Assembly: GCA_029975435.1 (NCBI GenBank)
Contig: JARKPC010000241.1
Span: 1 to 64,000 of the forward strand
DNA from: Propionivibrio sp.
GTDB lineage: Bacteria; Pseudomonadota; Gammaproteobacteria; Burkholderiales; Rhodocyclaceae
DNA length: 64,000 nt
Reading direction: 5' to 3'
Shown here: positions 35,343 through 47,064 of the stretch, piece by piece
How the letters are laid out: every line of letters begins with the position of its first letter
How positions within the stretch are numbered: the first letter of the stretch is position 1
Translations under genes and position numbers: made by a program
Notes under the pieces: generated by a model
The model's input: only the letters and a program-made list of their open reading frames with translations
Told to the model about the DNA's origin: nothing
Databases searched by the model: none

Positions 35343-37106
35343 TCACGGATTCTGCGCAAGCCGGATGGTCAACTCGGTTCCGGGCCTAAGGGCATTGGAC
35401 GACAGGCGATTCCAGCGCAGCAGGTCTTCGATGGCGACCTTGAACTGGCGGGCTATCGAATATACCGTGTCGCCGCGGCGGACGATGTAGCGGGTGGTTT
35501 TCGGCGGTTGGGCGACCGGCTTTTGCAGGGCGGCCCGGGCTGTCGGGGCTGTTGCGCCTTTCGAGACCGTGCTTGTTCCGCTGGTCTTCTCGACGACGAC
35601 CCTGGTCTTTGCGTCCGATGGCTTGGTGATGGCCACCTTGAGGCGGGTTCCGGCAGGAACTGCATCGCTTCTGAGATTGTTGGTTCGCTTGAGTTCGGGG
35701 ACGCTTGTTCCATAGCGTCGGGCGATTTCAGCCAGCGTTTCTCCCTTGCGTACCGAATGCATCACTATTTTTCCGCGGGGTTCGGGGTCTGCTTCCGGGA
35801 GTCGTGGTTGCTCCGGCAGTGCAGCCATGCTTGGGCTCTTGCCGTTTTCTTGTCCGGCAACCAGCAGCGTCAGACCCGGCGGGAGCGGAATCTTGCCCTT
35901 GATGCCATTGACAGCCTTGAGGTTGGCCACGGTCATGCCGAAGCGCGGGGCGATCTTTTCCAGTTTGTCGCCTGGGCGAAGCGTATAGGTTTGCCACGCG
36001 GAAAGCGGTTTGTTGTCTTCCTCGTGAGCTTCCAGGTTGCTGACGAAGGTTTCCAGTTTTTCGGCGGGGATGACCAGCGGCGTTTCCGGTTTTATGACCG
36101 GGCGGTTGTGCGCCGGATTGAGAGCGACGAACTCATGCACCGGCATCTCTGCCAATTTTGCCGCCACCTTGACGTCGATGTGCGAATCGGTGGTGACCGT
36201 GGCGAAGAACGGGCGGTTGGGGACTTTCGGCAGGTCCAGTTCGGCCAGCAGGGAGGGATTGCGGAAGATGTTTTTCAGGGCTTGCAGTTTGGGGACGTAG
36301 TTTCTTGTCTCGTTGGGCATGGTCAGGCTCAGGTAGTCGGTCGGCAAGCCACGTGCGACGTTTTTGCCGATGGCTCGTCCGACGGCTCCCTCGCCCCAAT
36401 TGTAGGAAGCCAGGGCCAGATGCCAGTCTCCATGCATTTCATAGATTGACTGCAGATACTCCAGGGCGGCGGAAGTCGAGGCGACGATGTCGCGCCGTTC
36501 GTCCTTCCACCAGTCCTGATCGAGGTTGTAGCGCTTTCCGGTGGCCGGGATGAACTGCCACAGGCCGGATGCCTTGGAGCGGGAGTAGGCCATGGGGTTG
36601 TAGGCGCTCTCCACCATGGGCAGAAGCGCCAGTTCCATCGGCATGCCCCGTTTGTCGAGCTCTTCGACGATGTAGTGCAGGTAACGGCTGCTGCGGTCAA
36701 CCATGCGGCGCAGGTAGTCCGGGCGGTTCATGTACCACTGCTGGTGATACAGCACGAGGTCGTCGTGCAGGTCAGGCATCGCGAAACCTTGGCGCATGCG
36801 TTGAAACAGGTCGTCAGGGTCTCCTGTCAGGTCGATCGGGAGCGGGGGGCGCGGCTGCTCGGGTATTTCGACCTTGGGCAGCGTGGTATCGAGAACGGGT
36901 TGCCAGTTGTTGCGCGGCGCGCGCGCGCGTGCGTCTGGCGCTGTCGGCTGGTCTGCGACGCGCAGGCTGGGAAGGGTCTCGGATTGTGACGGCGAAGGCG
37001 ACGATTCCGCAGTGGGTGCGAGGTTCGCACAGCCCGACAGCAATGCGCCAGAGCAGCAGAGACTGAGGACCACGCGGGCCACTGCAGAATTGAGTCGTTT
37101 CGTCAT
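35343..37106 (-). CDS. mltD: Membrane-bound lytic murein transglycosylase (MltD-like) with LysM repeats
   Basis: SLT domain (LALLPMVESAYNPMAYSRSKASGLWQFIPATG) and LysM repeats near C-terminus; lipobox-like N-terminus. Confidence 0.92.
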   Translation of the reverse strand: MTKRLNSAVARVVLSLCCSGALLSGCANLAPTAESSPSPSQSETLPSLRVADQPTAPDARARAPRNNWQPVLDTTLPKVEIPEQPRPPLPIDLTGDPDDLFQRMRQGFAMPDLHDDLVLYHQQWYMNRPDYLRRMVDRSSRYLHYIVEELDKRGMPMELALLPMVESAYNPMAYSRSKASGLWQFIPATGKRYNLDQDWWKDERRDIVASTSAALEYLQSIYEMHGDWHLALASYNWGEGAVGRAIGKNVARGLPTDYLSLTMPNETRNYVPKLQALKNIFRNPSLLAELDLPKVPNRPFFATVTTDSHIDVKVAAKLAEMPVHEFVALNPAHNRPVIKPETPLVIPAEKLETFVSNLEAHEEDNKPLSAWQTYTLRPGDKLEKIAPRFGMTVANLKAVNGIKGKIPLPPGLTLLVAGQENGKSPSMAALPEQPRLPEADPEPRGKIVMHSVRKGETLAEIARRYGTSVPELKRTNNLRSDAVPAGTRLKVAITKPSDAKTRVVVEKTSGTSTVSKGATAPTARAALQKPVAQPPKTTRYIVRRGDTVYSIARQFKVAIEDLLRWNRLSSNALRPGTELTIRLAQNP

Positions 37107-37387
37107 CCGTTTTCCTGATCTGTCCGCTGGCTGTAGAGACTACCGCCAGCGGCGGATTGCCCAGGTGCAACCGGCGGATTATATAGCAAGCATCCGGAGG
37201 GTGTCGGCGCGGCGATCCGGGAAGAGAAGGGCATGGAAGAGAAACTTCCGGACTGATTGGGAAATCGAATTTCGCGGTCATATACTGGGAAAAGAATCGT
37301 TGGTGACTGGATCCCGTTTCTGCTCATCCGGATCGTTCTGGAAGACTCGCCGCTGGATCTGGAAACAGACCTTATCGAGGACTGCCC

Positions 37388-39907
37388 GTGGTCAAAATGG
37401 CTGGAAAAGGAGCAACTGGCGACGAACGTTTGCACAGCGTCGAGCGCATCCATCGTTTGCTGAACCGGCTCAGCTGGATCTGGCCATTGGTCGTGCTCTC
37501 GGCTCTCGTAACGTTCGCCGCCGCAGTCTATCTGCTGCAGGCTCGGCCGCAGGCGCAGGCGAATACCTTGTGGCGGGTGCATGCGGCGGCGCGTGAAACG
37601 CAGAGTCATGTCGAAAAACTGATCGCCGATGTGGAGCAAGCCCTGCTGGCGACCCAGGAATGGAGCCGGGACGGTTTGCTCGGCGTAAGCGATCCGGCGA
37701 CGTTCAATCGCCTGCTTATCCCCTTGATCGGCAAGTGGCCGGTCAGCGCAGTACAGCTTGCCAACGACGAAGGGCGCGCCATGCTGCTGCTGCGAACGGC
37801 GGAAGGTTGGGCCAACCGCATGACCGACGTGCAGAAGCTCGGCCCGCAGCAGCGCTGGTTGCGTTGGAAGGATGCGAGCACCCGCCTGGGTGAAGAGTGG
37901 AAAAAGGAAGATTGGGATCCGCGTCAGCGGCCCTGGTACACGGGGGCAATGGTGGTGCCGGAACTGCAGCCCGTGTGGATGGCGCCTCACGTCCTGCAAG
38001 TCAACGAAGAAGCGGTGATTTCGGCTTCAGTGCGCTGGTATGACGTTCGCGGCCATCAGTGGGTCATCTCGTTTTCCATTGATCTGGTCGGGCTGTCGCG
38101 GTTGGTTGCCCAGCATTCCGTCGGCGAGAACGGGCTGGTGGCGCTGCTGACCGCGGACAACAAGCTGCTGGGATTGTCTCGGCATCCACTCTTCGCCACG
38201 CCGGAAACGATCCGGCAGTCCCTGTTGCAGGAACCTGCAAAACTCGGCTTGCACGTGCTTGATAGCGTCCTGCGACTGTCCTTGCGGCAGCGCGCCGCGA
38301 CCGAGGGTGAAAGCGCGCGGAGACTGATTGTCTCCGCGGAAGATTCGGGGGACGGGCAAGACTGGCTGGCCAGTACCACGACGTTTGCCGCGGGGCGCCA
38401 GCCGTTGCGCGTCATTGCGCTGACGCCGGCGGCCGACGCGAGTGCCTTCTCCGCGCGGCGGGGGTGGGGGCTGGCCGCGTTGATCGCCGGCATCGGTCTG
38501 CTGTCCGTGCTTGCCGGGCAACTGCTGGCCAGGCCCGTACGGCTAATGTTGACCCGTTTGTTCGCCCGTCTCGAAGAAAAACGAGGTGAAGCCGAAAACC
38601 AGGTGGAACGGCGCAATACGGTGGCGGCCATCACGGCGCGCATGCAGCAGGCGCAGAATCCCCATGAACTGGCTTACTCCCTGCTCTGCGAGTTGGCACC
38701 GCGCCTCGGGCTGGGGCAGGCCATGTTCTGCCTGTGGGATGAATCGCCGGGACAGCTGAGCGTGGCGGCCAGTTACGCCGGCGAGGAAGGCGGGGTGGAA
38801 GACCTGCGAACGGGCAACGTGCCGGCTGCCCACACCGGACTCCTCGGGCAGTGTGCCCGGGACCGGCGCCTGATTGTCGTGCGCGATCCCGGCGCGGACT
38901 ACATGCGCATACGTTCCGGCCTCGGCGATGCCGTTCCGGCGGTTATCGTCCTGTTCCCCGTGCAATATGGCGGACGGCTGTTCGCCGTCATGGAACTTGC
39001 CGGCATGCGCGAATTTTCCGAAGACGATCGCTTGCTGCTCGCCGATCTGGAACCGATCATCGCGCTGAACCTGGATATCCTCCTGCGCGCCGAAAGGACG
39101 TCCGACCTGCTGGCGCAGACCGCTGCGAATGAAGAGAGGCACCGCCTGATCCTCGGCGCGGTGGCTGACGGCATCTGGGGAATGGACGCCGACGGACGCA
39201 CCGGTTTCGTCAATCACACGGCGCTGGAAATGCTCGGGTACAACGAAGACGAAGTGGTCGGGCGGGACATGCACTCCCTGGTGCATGCCCGATATCCCGA
39301 CGGCGGCGATTATCCCGCAGAGGCTTCTCCGATAAGCCTGACCGCGCTCGACGGGGTGCCGCGCACCGTCGACGACGAAGTCTTCTGGCACAAGGATGGA
39401 CGACCCGTGCATGTCGAATACACCACGACCGCGGTGCATCGCCTGGAGGAGATCGTCGGGGTCGTCGTGGTGTTCCGCGACATCGGAGGGCGCCGGGCGG
39501 CCGAACAGTCGATGAAGGAGAGCGAGGCCCTGCTCTGGCAGATCGTGGAGGACAGCCCCGCGGCCGCGGCCATCGTGACCGAGGATGGACGGGTGTTACG
39601 GTGCAACCGGCGCTTCCTGGAAATCCTCGATGTGCCGCTGGATCACTTCGACACGCACCGGATGGCCGAATCCTGGGAGCACCCCGAAGAACGCGCCGCG
39701 TTCGTCGAGGAGTTGAAGCAGAAAGGCGTCATACGCAACCATGACGCGCGTTTTCGCCGGGGCGACGGAGTCCTGATTCCAGTCGTCCTCAATTCCCGGT
39801 GGGTAGTGCAGGGCGGGCAGCGACTGCTGCTCTCATGGATGACCGAGGCGGCGCCGCGCGACGCAGGAGAGCGGGCTGCACCGAATGGCTCGGGAGACGG
39901 ATCATGA
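37388..39907 (+). CDS. Membrane sensor protein: periplasmic Cache-like domain, TM, GAF, two PAS; no kinase domain
   Basis: 839 aa; GAF ([42 protein letters not shown]), PAS x2, no H-box/N-box. Confidence 0.8.
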   Translation: MVKMAGKGATGDERLHSVERIHRLLNRLSWIWPLVVLSALVTFAAAVYLLQARPQAQANTLWRVHAAARETQSHVEKLIADVEQALLATQEWSRDGLLGVSDPATFNRLLIPLIGKWPVSAVQLANDEGRAMLLLRTAEGWANRMTDVQKLGPQQRWLRWKDASTRLGEEWKKEDWDPRQRPWYTGAMVVPELQPVWMAPHVLQVNEEAVISASVRWYDVRGHQWVISFSIDLVGLSRLVAQHSVGENGLVALLTADNKLLGLSRHPLFATPETIRQSLLQEPAKLGLHVLDSVLRLSLRQRAATEGESARRLIVSAEDSGDGQDWLASTTTFAAGRQPLRVIALTPAADASAFSARRGWGLAALIAGIGLLSVLAGQLLARPVRLMLTRLFARLEEKRGEAENQVERRNTVAAITARMQQAQNPHELAYSLLCELAPRLGLGQAMFCLWDESPGQLSVAASYAGEEGGVEDLRTGNVPAAHTGLLGQCARDRRLIVVRDPGADYMRIRSGLGDAVPAVIVLFPVQYGGRLFAVMELAGMREFSEDDRLLLADLEPIIALNLDILLRAERTSDLLAQTAANEERHRLILGAVADGIWGMDADGRTGFVNHTALEMLGYNEDEVVGRDMHSLVHARYPDGGDYPAEASPISLTALDGVPRTVDDEVFWHKDGRPVHVEYTTTAVHRLEEIVGVVVVFRDIGGRRAAEQSMKESEALLWQIVEDSPAAAAIVTEDGRVLRCNRRFLEILDVPLDHFDTHRMAESWEHPEERAAFVEELKQKGVIRNHDARFRRGDGVLIPVVLNSRWVVQGGQRLLLSWMTEAAPRDAGERAAPNGSGDGS

Positions 39908-42900
39908 AGCTGCAGTCGGTCAACCGCCTGGTCGTTTGCGCCTATGTCGCGCTGATGCTGCTCAACGTGGGCAGCTTTGCCGTCTTCGATGCCTTGCGCG
40001 ACGAACAACAGATTGCCATGCAGCGGCAGCAGCAGGCAGGCCGGCAGGCGGATATCCTCATCGACGGCTCGAAGCAGCTGACTGCCAGTGTTCGGGCGTT
40101 TGCCGCGACAGGCGATGCGCGCCATGAGAAGGAATACTGGAAGGAGGTCAGGGTGTCGCGTAGCCGTGACAAGGCCGAAGCCGAGTTGCGCAACATGGGT
40201 CTGCAATCTCAGGAGATTGCCCTGATTGAGACGGCCAAGCGCAATTCCGACCGACTGATCGAGGTCGAAGAGCAGGCTTTCGCGGAAGGACGGCGCGGAA
40301 ACCGCGCGCGCGCCGTCGAACTTGTCTTCGGCGAGGAATACAGCCGCGCCCTCGAGGGCATATATGCGCCGGTCGAACAGTTCCGGGATCTTCTGGCGAA
40401 GCGCCTGCAGGACGAGTCGGTGGTGGCGGGCGAACGGCTGCGGCTGGCCTGGCGAACCGGTCTCGGCCTGACGGCGTTCAACGTGCTGCTGACCATCGGC
40501 ATTCTTGGCGTTTTTTACCGGCGGCGCGTGTTTCGTCCTCTGGCGGAATTGAACGCGCAGATTCGTTCGTTCAACGATGAAAAGAATGCCAAGCCTCTGG
40601 GGTATCTCGACGATACGACCGAAATCGGAGAACTGGCACGCTCCTTTGCCGCCTATCGTCAGGCCGGCGCAGACATGGCTAACGAGCAATGGGTGAAGAC
40701 CCAGCAGGCGAGCGTGGCAGCGCATCTGCAGGCGGCCGGCAGTTTCAGCGAGCTGGCGCAGGATTTCCTCGCCAAGGTCGCGCCTCTGGTCGGTGCCGGG
40801 CACGGCGTTTTCTACATCTACGAAGAAGATCGCCGTCTGCTGCGCATGCTGGCCCACTACGCCTACAACGAACGCAAAAGCCTGGCGCAGACCTTCGGAC
40901 TGGGCGAAGGCCTGGTTGGCCAGTGTGCCCTGGAAATGGCCCCGATCGTCATCACCCGGCCGCCGCCCGACTATGTGCGCATCCGCGCCAGCCTTGGCGA
41001 GGCGGCACCCTGCGCCATCATGGTCTTGCCGGTGCTTAACGGCCAGCGTGTGCTGGCGGTCGTGGAACTGGCCTGTTTCAAACCGTTCGAGAAGCGCGAA
41101 CGCGATCTGCTGGAGGGGTTGATGCCGGTGGTCGGCATGAACCTGCAGATACTGGAACGCAATGTCAGGACGCAACGCCTGCTGGAAAAAACACAGCAGC
41201 AGGCCGAGCGCATGGAGGAGCAGGCGGCCCAGTTGCAGGAGCAAACCGTGGCGATCGAGGAACAGCGTAATTCGGTAGCCGCGCTGCTGGACGAGCAGAA
41301 TGCCATCTTCGAGTCGGTCTCCAGCGGCATCGCCGTGATGCGTGACCGCATCCTGCAGAAATGCAATGCCCAGCTCGGCAGGATCTTCGGACGTCAGCCG
41401 GAGAGCCTGATCGGGCAATCCACGCGTGACTGGTATGCCGACGAGCAGACGTCCTTCGACATGGGCAAGGTTTACGATCGACTCAGGCAAGGCGATTCGG
41501 TGCGTCACGAAGTGCAGATGCAGCGCGCGGACGGCACCAACTTCTGGTCGCGTCTGAGCGGGCGGGCAATCGACCCGAATGATCTTTCGCGCGGGGTGGT
41601 GTGGACCGTCGAGGACATCACCGACGAGCGCGCGACTGCCGATGCCATGAGCGAAGCGCGGCAGATCGCCGAGGATGCCGCGCGCACCAAGAGCGATTTC
41701 CTGGCCAACATGAGCCACGAAATCCGCACCCCGATGAATGCCATCATCGGTATGGCCCACCTGGCACTGAAGACCGGACTCAATCCGCGTCAGGCCGATT
41801 ACATCCGCAAGATCCAGCAGTCGGGCCAGCTTCTTCTGGGCATCATCAACGACATCCTGGACTTTTCGAAGATCGAGGCCGGCAAGCTGACGATCGAATC
41901 GACCGACTTCGAACTGGGCCGGGTGCTCGACAATGTGGCCGTGCTGATTGCCGAAAAAGCGTCGGCCAAGGGCCTGGAATTGATCAACGAAGTGGCGTCC
42001 GACGTGCCGGAAACCCTGGTGGGCGACCCGTTGCGCCTGGGGCAGATCCTGATCAACTATTGCAACAACGCCGTCAAATTCACCGAACGCGGGGAAGTCG
42101 CGATCAAGGTGGCCAAGACCGAGGAGACGTCGGAGGACATCGTCCTGCGCTTTGAGGTTCGGGATACCGGCATCGGGCTGGCGCCGGAGCAGAAAGAGAG
42201 GATGTTCCAGAGCTTCACCCAGGCCGATACCTCGACGACGCGAAAATACGGCGGCACCGGGCTGGGACTCGCTATCTCGAAGAATCTGGCCGAGCTGATG
42301 GGCGGGCACGTCGGGGTCGAGTCCGAGCTGGGCAAAGGTTCGACCTTCTGGTTTACGGTGCGGCTGCGCAAGAGCACGAGCCGCAAGCGCAAACTGGTCC
42401 CGCGGCCCGATCTGCGTGGCCGGCGAATGCTCGTGGTCGATGACAACGAACATGCCTGCACGGTGCTCACCGGCATGCTTGCCGGAATGAGCTTCGTGGT
42501 CGATGCCGTGAATAGCGGCCGGAGGGCTGTCGATGCCGTGCGCCTGGCGGCGGAAACCGGGCGTCCCTACGATGTGGTTTTCCTCGATTGGCAGATGCCG
42601 GAGATCGACGGTACGCAGGCCGGCCGGAACATCCTCGAACTCGGCCTGGTTCCTCCTCCGCGCCTGATCATGGTGACCGCGTACGGCCGCGAGGAAGTGA
42701 TTGCCGGCGCCCGCGCGGCGGGTTTCGATGACGTACTGATCAAGCCGGTCAATCCGTCGGTGTTGTTCGATGCTGCGGTGCGCGCGCTCGGGGCGCTGCC
42801 GGAAGAAATCGAAACCGCCACAGCCGAGGTGCCGGGGCGGGGCGTCGATGTCTCGGCGATTGCCGGTGCGCGGCTATTGCTTGCCGAGGACAACGAGATG

Positions 42901-43917
42901 AATCAGGAGGTCGCGGTAGAACTGCTTCGCGATGCCGGGTTTGCGGTCGACGTCGCGGAAAACGGGCAGGTTGCGCTGGATATGCTGCAACAGCACGCGG
43001 CCGACTACTATGCCGCAGTACTGATGGACATGCAGATGCCGGTGCTCGACGGTCTTTCCGCCACCAGCGAGATTCGCAAGCTGCCACGGCTTGCGGGACT
43101 GCCTGTGGTGGCCATGACGGCCAACGCCATGGAACAGGACCGGGAACGTTGCCTGGCCGCGGGCATGAATGACTACGTTGCCAAGCCCATCGATCCGGAC
43201 GAATTGTCCCGCGTGCTGCTCAAGTGGATCCGGCCGGGGGCGTTCCAGGCGGCGCGTTTGCCCGCGGAGACGTCGATGCCCTCGGCAGAGCAAGTTCGCG
43301 AACTGCCGCGTCACATCGACGGCCTGGATGCCGAGCTCGGCTTGCGCCACGCCAACGACAAGTATTCGCTGTATGTTTCCATGCTGCGCCGTTTCGTCGA
43401 GGGGCAGCGCTCGGTCATCGGCGAGATCGCCGTTGCGCTGGACAAGGACGACTGGCCGGCCGCGGAGCGGCTGGCGCATACTCTCAAGGGCAATGCGGGC
43501 AACATCGGTGCGACTTCATTGCCGGTCGAGGCTGCGGCGCTGGAGTCGGCGCTCAGGAACAGGCAGCCGCGCGAGGTGATCGAAAGTCTGCTGGCAGCGC
43601 CGGCGGCACAATTGGAGGCCCTGGTCACCTCAATAAACGCCTGGTTGCCGCCGGAATCGCCTTCCGCGGCGGGGGTGGAAACCGTCAGACAGGATTTCGA
43701 TGAGGTGGCGCTGAAAACCGAACTGGCGCGCTTTTCCCGCCTGCTGGCCGACGGCGATTCGGTCGCCACAGAGTTTTGGGATGAGCACGCGGAAATGTTC
43801 CGGTCGGCTTTTCCGGAGCGATGGCGTGCGATCGAACAGGCCGTTCGCCAGTTCGATTTCGAGGTTGCTCTCGAAGCGTTGAGGGCGGCGGCCTCTTCAC
43901 GTGGACTGGAGGTCTGA
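39904..43917 (+). CDS. Hybrid sensor histidine kinase: TM, GAF, PAS, HisKA, HATPase_c, two REC, Hpt
   Basis: [21 protein letters not shown]-box, [14 protein letters not shown]-box, REC VVDDNEH.. and [10 protein letters not shown].., Hpt [18 protein letters not shown] overlap with previous gene. Confidence 0.92.
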   Translation: MKLQSVNRLVVCAYVALMLLNVGSFAVFDALRDEQQIAMQRQQQAGRQADILIDGSKQLTASVRAFAATGDARHEKEYWKEVRVSRSRDKAEAELRNMGLQSQEIALIETAKRNSDRLIEVEEQAFAEGRRGNRARAVELVFGEEYSRALEGIYAPVEQFRDLLAKRLQDESVVAGERLRLAWRTGLGLTAFNVLLTIGILGVFYRRRVFRPLAELNAQIRSFNDEKNAKPLGYLDDTTEIGELARSFAAYRQAGADMANEQWVKTQQASVAAHLQAAGSFSELAQDFLAKVAPLVGAGHGVFYIYEEDRRLLRMLAHYAYNERKSLAQTFGLGEGLVGQCALEMAPIVITRPPPDYVRIRASLGEAAPCAIMVLPVLNGQRVLAVVELACFKPFEKRERDLLEGLMPVVGMNLQILERNVRTQRLLEKTQQQAERMEEQAAQLQEQTVAIEEQRNSVAALLDEQNAIFESVSSGIAVMRDRILQKCNAQLGRIFGRQPESLIGQSTRDWYADEQTSFDMGKVYDRLRQGDSVRHEVQMQRADGTNFWSRLSGRAIDPNDLSRGVVWTVEDITDERATADAMSEARQIAEDAARTKSDFLANMSHEIRTPMNAIIGMAHLALKTGLNPRQADYIRKIQQSGQLLLGIINDILDFSKIEAGKLTIESTDFELGRVLDNVAVLIAEKASAKGLELINEVASDVPETLVGDPLRLGQILINYCNNAVKFTERGEVAIKVAKTEETSEDIVLRFEVRDTGIGLAPEQKERMFQSFTQADTSTTRKYGGTGLGLAISKNLAELMGGHVGVESELGKGSTFWFTVRLRKSTSRKRKLVPRPDLRGRRMLVVDDNEHACTVLTGMLAGMSFVVDAVNSGRRAVDAVRLAAETGRPYDVVFLDWQMPEIDGTQAGRNILELGLVPPPRLIMVTAYGREEVIAGARAAGFDDVLIKPVNPSVLFDAAVRALGALPEEIETATAEVPGRGVDVSAIAGARLLLAEDNEMNQEVAVELLRDAGFAVDVAENGQVALDMLQQHAADYYAAVLMDMQMPVLDGLSATSEIRKLPRLAGLPVVAMTANAMEQDRERCLAAGMNDYVAKPIDPDELSRVLLKWIRPGAFQAARLPAETSMPSAEQVRELPRHIDGLDAELGLRHANDKYSLYVSMLRRFVEGQRSVIGEIAVALDKDDWPAAERLAHTLKGNAGNIGATSLPVEAAALESALRNRQPREVIESLLAAPAAQLEALVTSINAWLPPESPSAAGVETVRQDFDEVALKTELARFSRLLADGDSVATEFWDEHAEMFRSAFPERWRAIEQAVRQFDFEVALEALRAAASSRGLEV

Positions 43918-43919
43918 AC

Positions 43920-45872
43920 ATGCGATTCCTGTTCGAGTGGCTCCTCCGTCTTACCCGCCTCCGCGAATCCTATCTTCTGGCATTGCTGGTGGCTTCCATC
44001 CTGGGGCTTGCCGTCAGCGAGATATATCACTGGAGCATGGAGGAGGATTACCGCCAACGGTTCAATGACCAGGCCTGGTTTGCGGCCAGCAATCTTGAAA
44101 CCGAGACCATGCATGGCCTGGCCATGGGGTCGGCCCTTCTGCTCGGGCTCAACGAGTCGGAATTGAAGGACGTCGCGCTGGGCAAGCGCAGCCAGGACGA
44201 CCCTGATGCTCTGCGCCGCTTGCGCGCGCTGCGTCTGCTGCTCAACGCCGACGGGGTTTTCGTTTTCAACAACCTAGGCGACGTGGTGGCACACGAAACG
44301 CCATACACCTCGATGACCGGAACCAATGTCTCCTATCGCCTCTACTGGGACCAGGCGATCCGGGGCAACCTGATCGTCTACCCGGCTGTCGCGACGCAGA
44401 CGGTCGACCGCAAGCTGTTCATTGCCGCCCCGGTTCGTGCCGGCACCACGCCAGTGAGCGAGCTTATTGGTGCGGTGGTCGTGGAGACTCCTGCCGACTA
44501 TCTCGATTACCAGATCGGCGTGGGCGGGCACCCGGCGCTTTTGATGTCGCCGGACGGCGTGGTGTTCGCCGCCACGGACGCGAAATGGTTGTTCCGGCTG
44601 GCCCAACCGCTGGACGCGGACCGCCTGGATACGCTGCGTCGACTGCGCCAGTTCGGCGCCGCGATTCCCAGCGCATTGCCGCCGGAGATGCTGCCGTTCG
44701 ATCTGAGCCGTAATGTCGTCGAGTTCGGCGGCGAGCGCTACGCCAGGGCCATGGCGCCGGTGCGCTGGAACGATCCGTCCGGCGACTGGGCCGTGGTGGT
44801 CTTCGGCGACCTGCGGGCTGCCGTATCGCTGAGACAGCGCGCCATCGTCGGAGCGGTGGTCGCCCTGATGGCCCTGGCGTTGATGGAACTGTTCCGGCGG
44901 GCCATTCACTACGAGGCGGCGCGTCGCGATGCCGTGGCCAAAGCCGAGACCGTGGCGGAGGAACTGGCGGCGGCGGCACGCCAGAAACTGCAACTGTCCG
45001 AGATTACCATCGGCTTGCAGCAGGCACGCGATCCGGCCGCCCTGGCTGCGCTGTTTTTCCGGCAACTGGCGGGGCTGGTGCCGCTACATCAGGGCACCCT
45101 TTACTTCATCGATAGCGTAGGCGATGACCGGCGTACTCTGTGTCTGGCAGGAAGCTACGGAACCGGGGAGGTTCCCGATAGGGTTGGCATTGATGATGGC
45201 CTGCTTGGACAGTGTGCCCGGAACGGCCAAACACTCGTTTTTTCAAACGTTCCTCCGGGTTTCTGGCGAGTGTCGTCCGGCCTCGGGGACGCCGCGCCCG
45301 GCAGTCTGATGCTGTTTCCCCTCAAGAGCAACCAGGTGCTGATCGGTGTGCTCGAGATCGCTTCGCTGGATAAGCAGTTTGACGTCGGCCGGCCGCTTGT
45401 CGAGGGCTTGCTGCCAGTATTGAGCATGAACTTGGAAATACTCCTGGCTGAGCGGCTTTCCGCCCACAAGTCGGTCGAAGCCTTTACCAAGGCCGAGGAA
45501 TACAAAGCCTTGCAGCAAAGCGGCAAGGAAATCGAAAACTGGTATCACAGCGTCATTGACGGAGCCCCCGACGGGCTCCTGGTAATCGACATCGCGGGGC
45601 GGGTGTTGCTTTCCAATCCGGCCGCCAACTCGCTCTTCGGTTACGCCGATGAAGAGATGCTCGCGCTGGGCGTGGCCGATCTGATTCCGGAGATGCGTCA
45701 ACTCGAATGCCTTCCGGAGGAAACCACGGGGTGCTGGCGATCCGGCGTGAAGGGCAAGCATCGCGATGGAACCGACCTGGAGCTTGCTATCGCGCAGGCC
45801 CGGCTGCCGGCCACTGCCTTGCACGGGGATTGCGCTTGCGTGATGGTCAGATCCTGCGTCGCACTTTTATGA
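43920..45872 (+). CDS. Membrane sensor protein: periplasmic sensor, TM, GAF, PAS; no output domain
   Basis: 650 aa; GAF ([42 protein letters not shown]), PAS IENWYHSVIDGAPDGLLVIDIAGRVLLSNPAANSLFGY; ends abruptly. Confidence 0.78.
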   Translation: MRFLFEWLLRLTRLRESYLLALLVASILGLAVSEIYHWSMEEDYRQRFNDQAWFAASNLETETMHGLAMGSALLLGLNESELKDVALGKRSQDDPDALRRLRALRLLLNADGVFVFNNLGDVVAHETPYTSMTGTNVSYRLYWDQAIRGNLIVYPAVATQTVDRKLFIAAPVRAGTTPVSELIGAVVVETPADYLDYQIGVGGHPALLMSPDGVVFAATDAKWLFRLAQPLDADRLDTLRRLRQFGAAIPSALPPEMLPFDLSRNVVEFGGERYARAMAPVRWNDPSGDWAVVVFGDLRAAVSLRQRAIVGAVVALMALALMELFRRAIHYEAARRDAVAKAETVAEELAAAARQKLQLSEITIGLQQARDPAALAALFFRQLAGLVPLHQGTLYFIDSVGDDRRTLCLAGSYGTGEVPDRVGIDDGLLGQCARNGQTLVFSNVPPGFWRVSSGLGDAAPGSLMLFPLKSNQVLIGVLEIASLDKQFDVGRPLVEGLLPVLSMNLEILLAERLSAHKSVEAFTKAEEYKALQQSGKEIENWYHSVIDGAPDGLLVIDIAGRVLLSNPAANSLFGYADEEMLALGVADLIPEMRQLECLPEETTGCWRSGVKGKHRDGTDLELAIAQARLPATALHGDCACVMVRSCVALL

Positions 45873-45902
45873 TGACGATTTGATTTTTTCTGGATAAAAG
45901 CG

Positions 45903-47045
45903 ATGGAACTTCATGCCGATGTTGCAGAAAAGCCAGTGGCGCCTACGGTGCTCGTGGTCGATGACACCCCGGACAATTTGTCGCTGATGAGTGAACTGCT
46001 GCGCGACCTGTACCGCGTCAAGGTGGCGAACAGTGGCGAGCGGGCATTGAAGATCGCCCAGGCTGATCCGCGCCCTGACCTGATTCTGCTCGACATCATG
46101 ATGCCGGGAATGGATGGCTACGAGGTCTGCCGCCGTCTCAAGCAGGATACGACGACCCGCGACATCCCGGTGATCTTCCTGACCGCGCTGGCTGAGATGG
46201 AGGACGAGAGGAAGGGGCTGGAAATGGGGGCGGTGGACTACATCACCAAGCCGATCAGCCCGCCGATCGTCCTGGCTCGCGTCAAGAACCACCTAGCGCT
46301 GAAAGCCAGCGCCGATTTCCTGCGTGACAAGGCGCAATACCTCGAAGGCGAGGTCGCCAAACGCACCAAGGAAATCATGGCTATCCAGGATGTGACCATC
46401 CTGGCCATGGCGTCGCTGGCCGAGACGCGCGATTCGGATACGGGCAGCCATATCCGGCGCACGCAGTTCTACGTCAAGGCGCTGGCGGAAGAAATGCGCA
46501 ACAATCCGAAATACGCCGCACTGCTCGATGACCACTACATTGCCATGCTGTTCAAGTCGGCCCCGTTGCACGATATCGGCAAGGTGGGGATTCCCGACCG
46601 TATTCTTCTCAAGCATGGGCGCCTGGATGCCGAGGAATTCGGCATCATGAAGATGCACGCCGCCCTCGGGCGCAATGCCATCCAGTCGGCCGAAAACCAA
46701 CTCGGCATGAAGGTCGAGTTTCTGACGATGGCCAAGGAGATTGCCTACTGCCACCAGGAAAAGTGGGACGGCTCCGGTTATCCGCAGGGTCTGTCCGGGG
46801 AGGCCATTCCACTGTCGGCCAGATTGATGGCGCTGGCGGACGTCTACGACGCGCTGATCTGCCGGCGCGTCTACAAGGAACCGATGAGCCACGAGGAGGC
46901 CGCGAAAATCATCCTCGAGGGCAAGGGGCGCCACTTCGATCCGGATGTCGTCGACGCCTTCCTTGCTCGGCAGGAAGAATTCCAGGACATTGCCCGGCGC
47001 TTCGCCGATGCCGGGGGACCGCACGCGGTAGAATCCCCCGCTTGA
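45903..47045 (+). CDS. Response regulator with HD-GYP domain (putative c-di-GMP phosphodiesterase)
   Basis: REC LVVDDTPDNLSLM...LLDIMMPGMDGYE; HD-GYP HDIGKVGIPD ... HQEKWDGSGYP. Confidence 0.92.
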   Translation: MELHADVAEKPVAPTVLVVDDTPDNLSLMSELLRDLYRVKVANSGERALKIAQADPRPDLILLDIMMPGMDGYEVCRRLKQDTTTRDIPVIFLTALAEMEDERKGLEMGAVDYITKPISPPIVLARVKNHLALKASADFLRDKAQYLEGEVAKRTKEIMAIQDVTILAMASLAETRDSDTGSHIRRTQFYVKALAEEMRNNPKYAALLDDHYIAMLFKSAPLHDIGKVGIPDRILLKHGRLDAEEFGIMKMHAALGRNAIQSAENQLGMKVEFLTMAKEIAYCHQEKWDGSGYPQGLSGEAIPLSARLMALADVYDALICRRVYKEPMSHEEAAKIILEGKGRHFDPDVVDAFLARQEEFQDIARRFADAGGPHAVESPA

Positions 47046-47064
47046 GCCTTTCTTTCGGACGATC

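Noticed and set aside
36905-36932. GCGCGC-rich run in the mltD N-terminal region
   Set aside because: Short simple-sequence run within a coding linker; no evidence of function.
39643-42453. 936-aa minus-strand ORF opposite the sensor genes
   Set aside because: Mirror-frame artefact of high GC3; the plus-strand GAF/kinase motifs are unambiguous.
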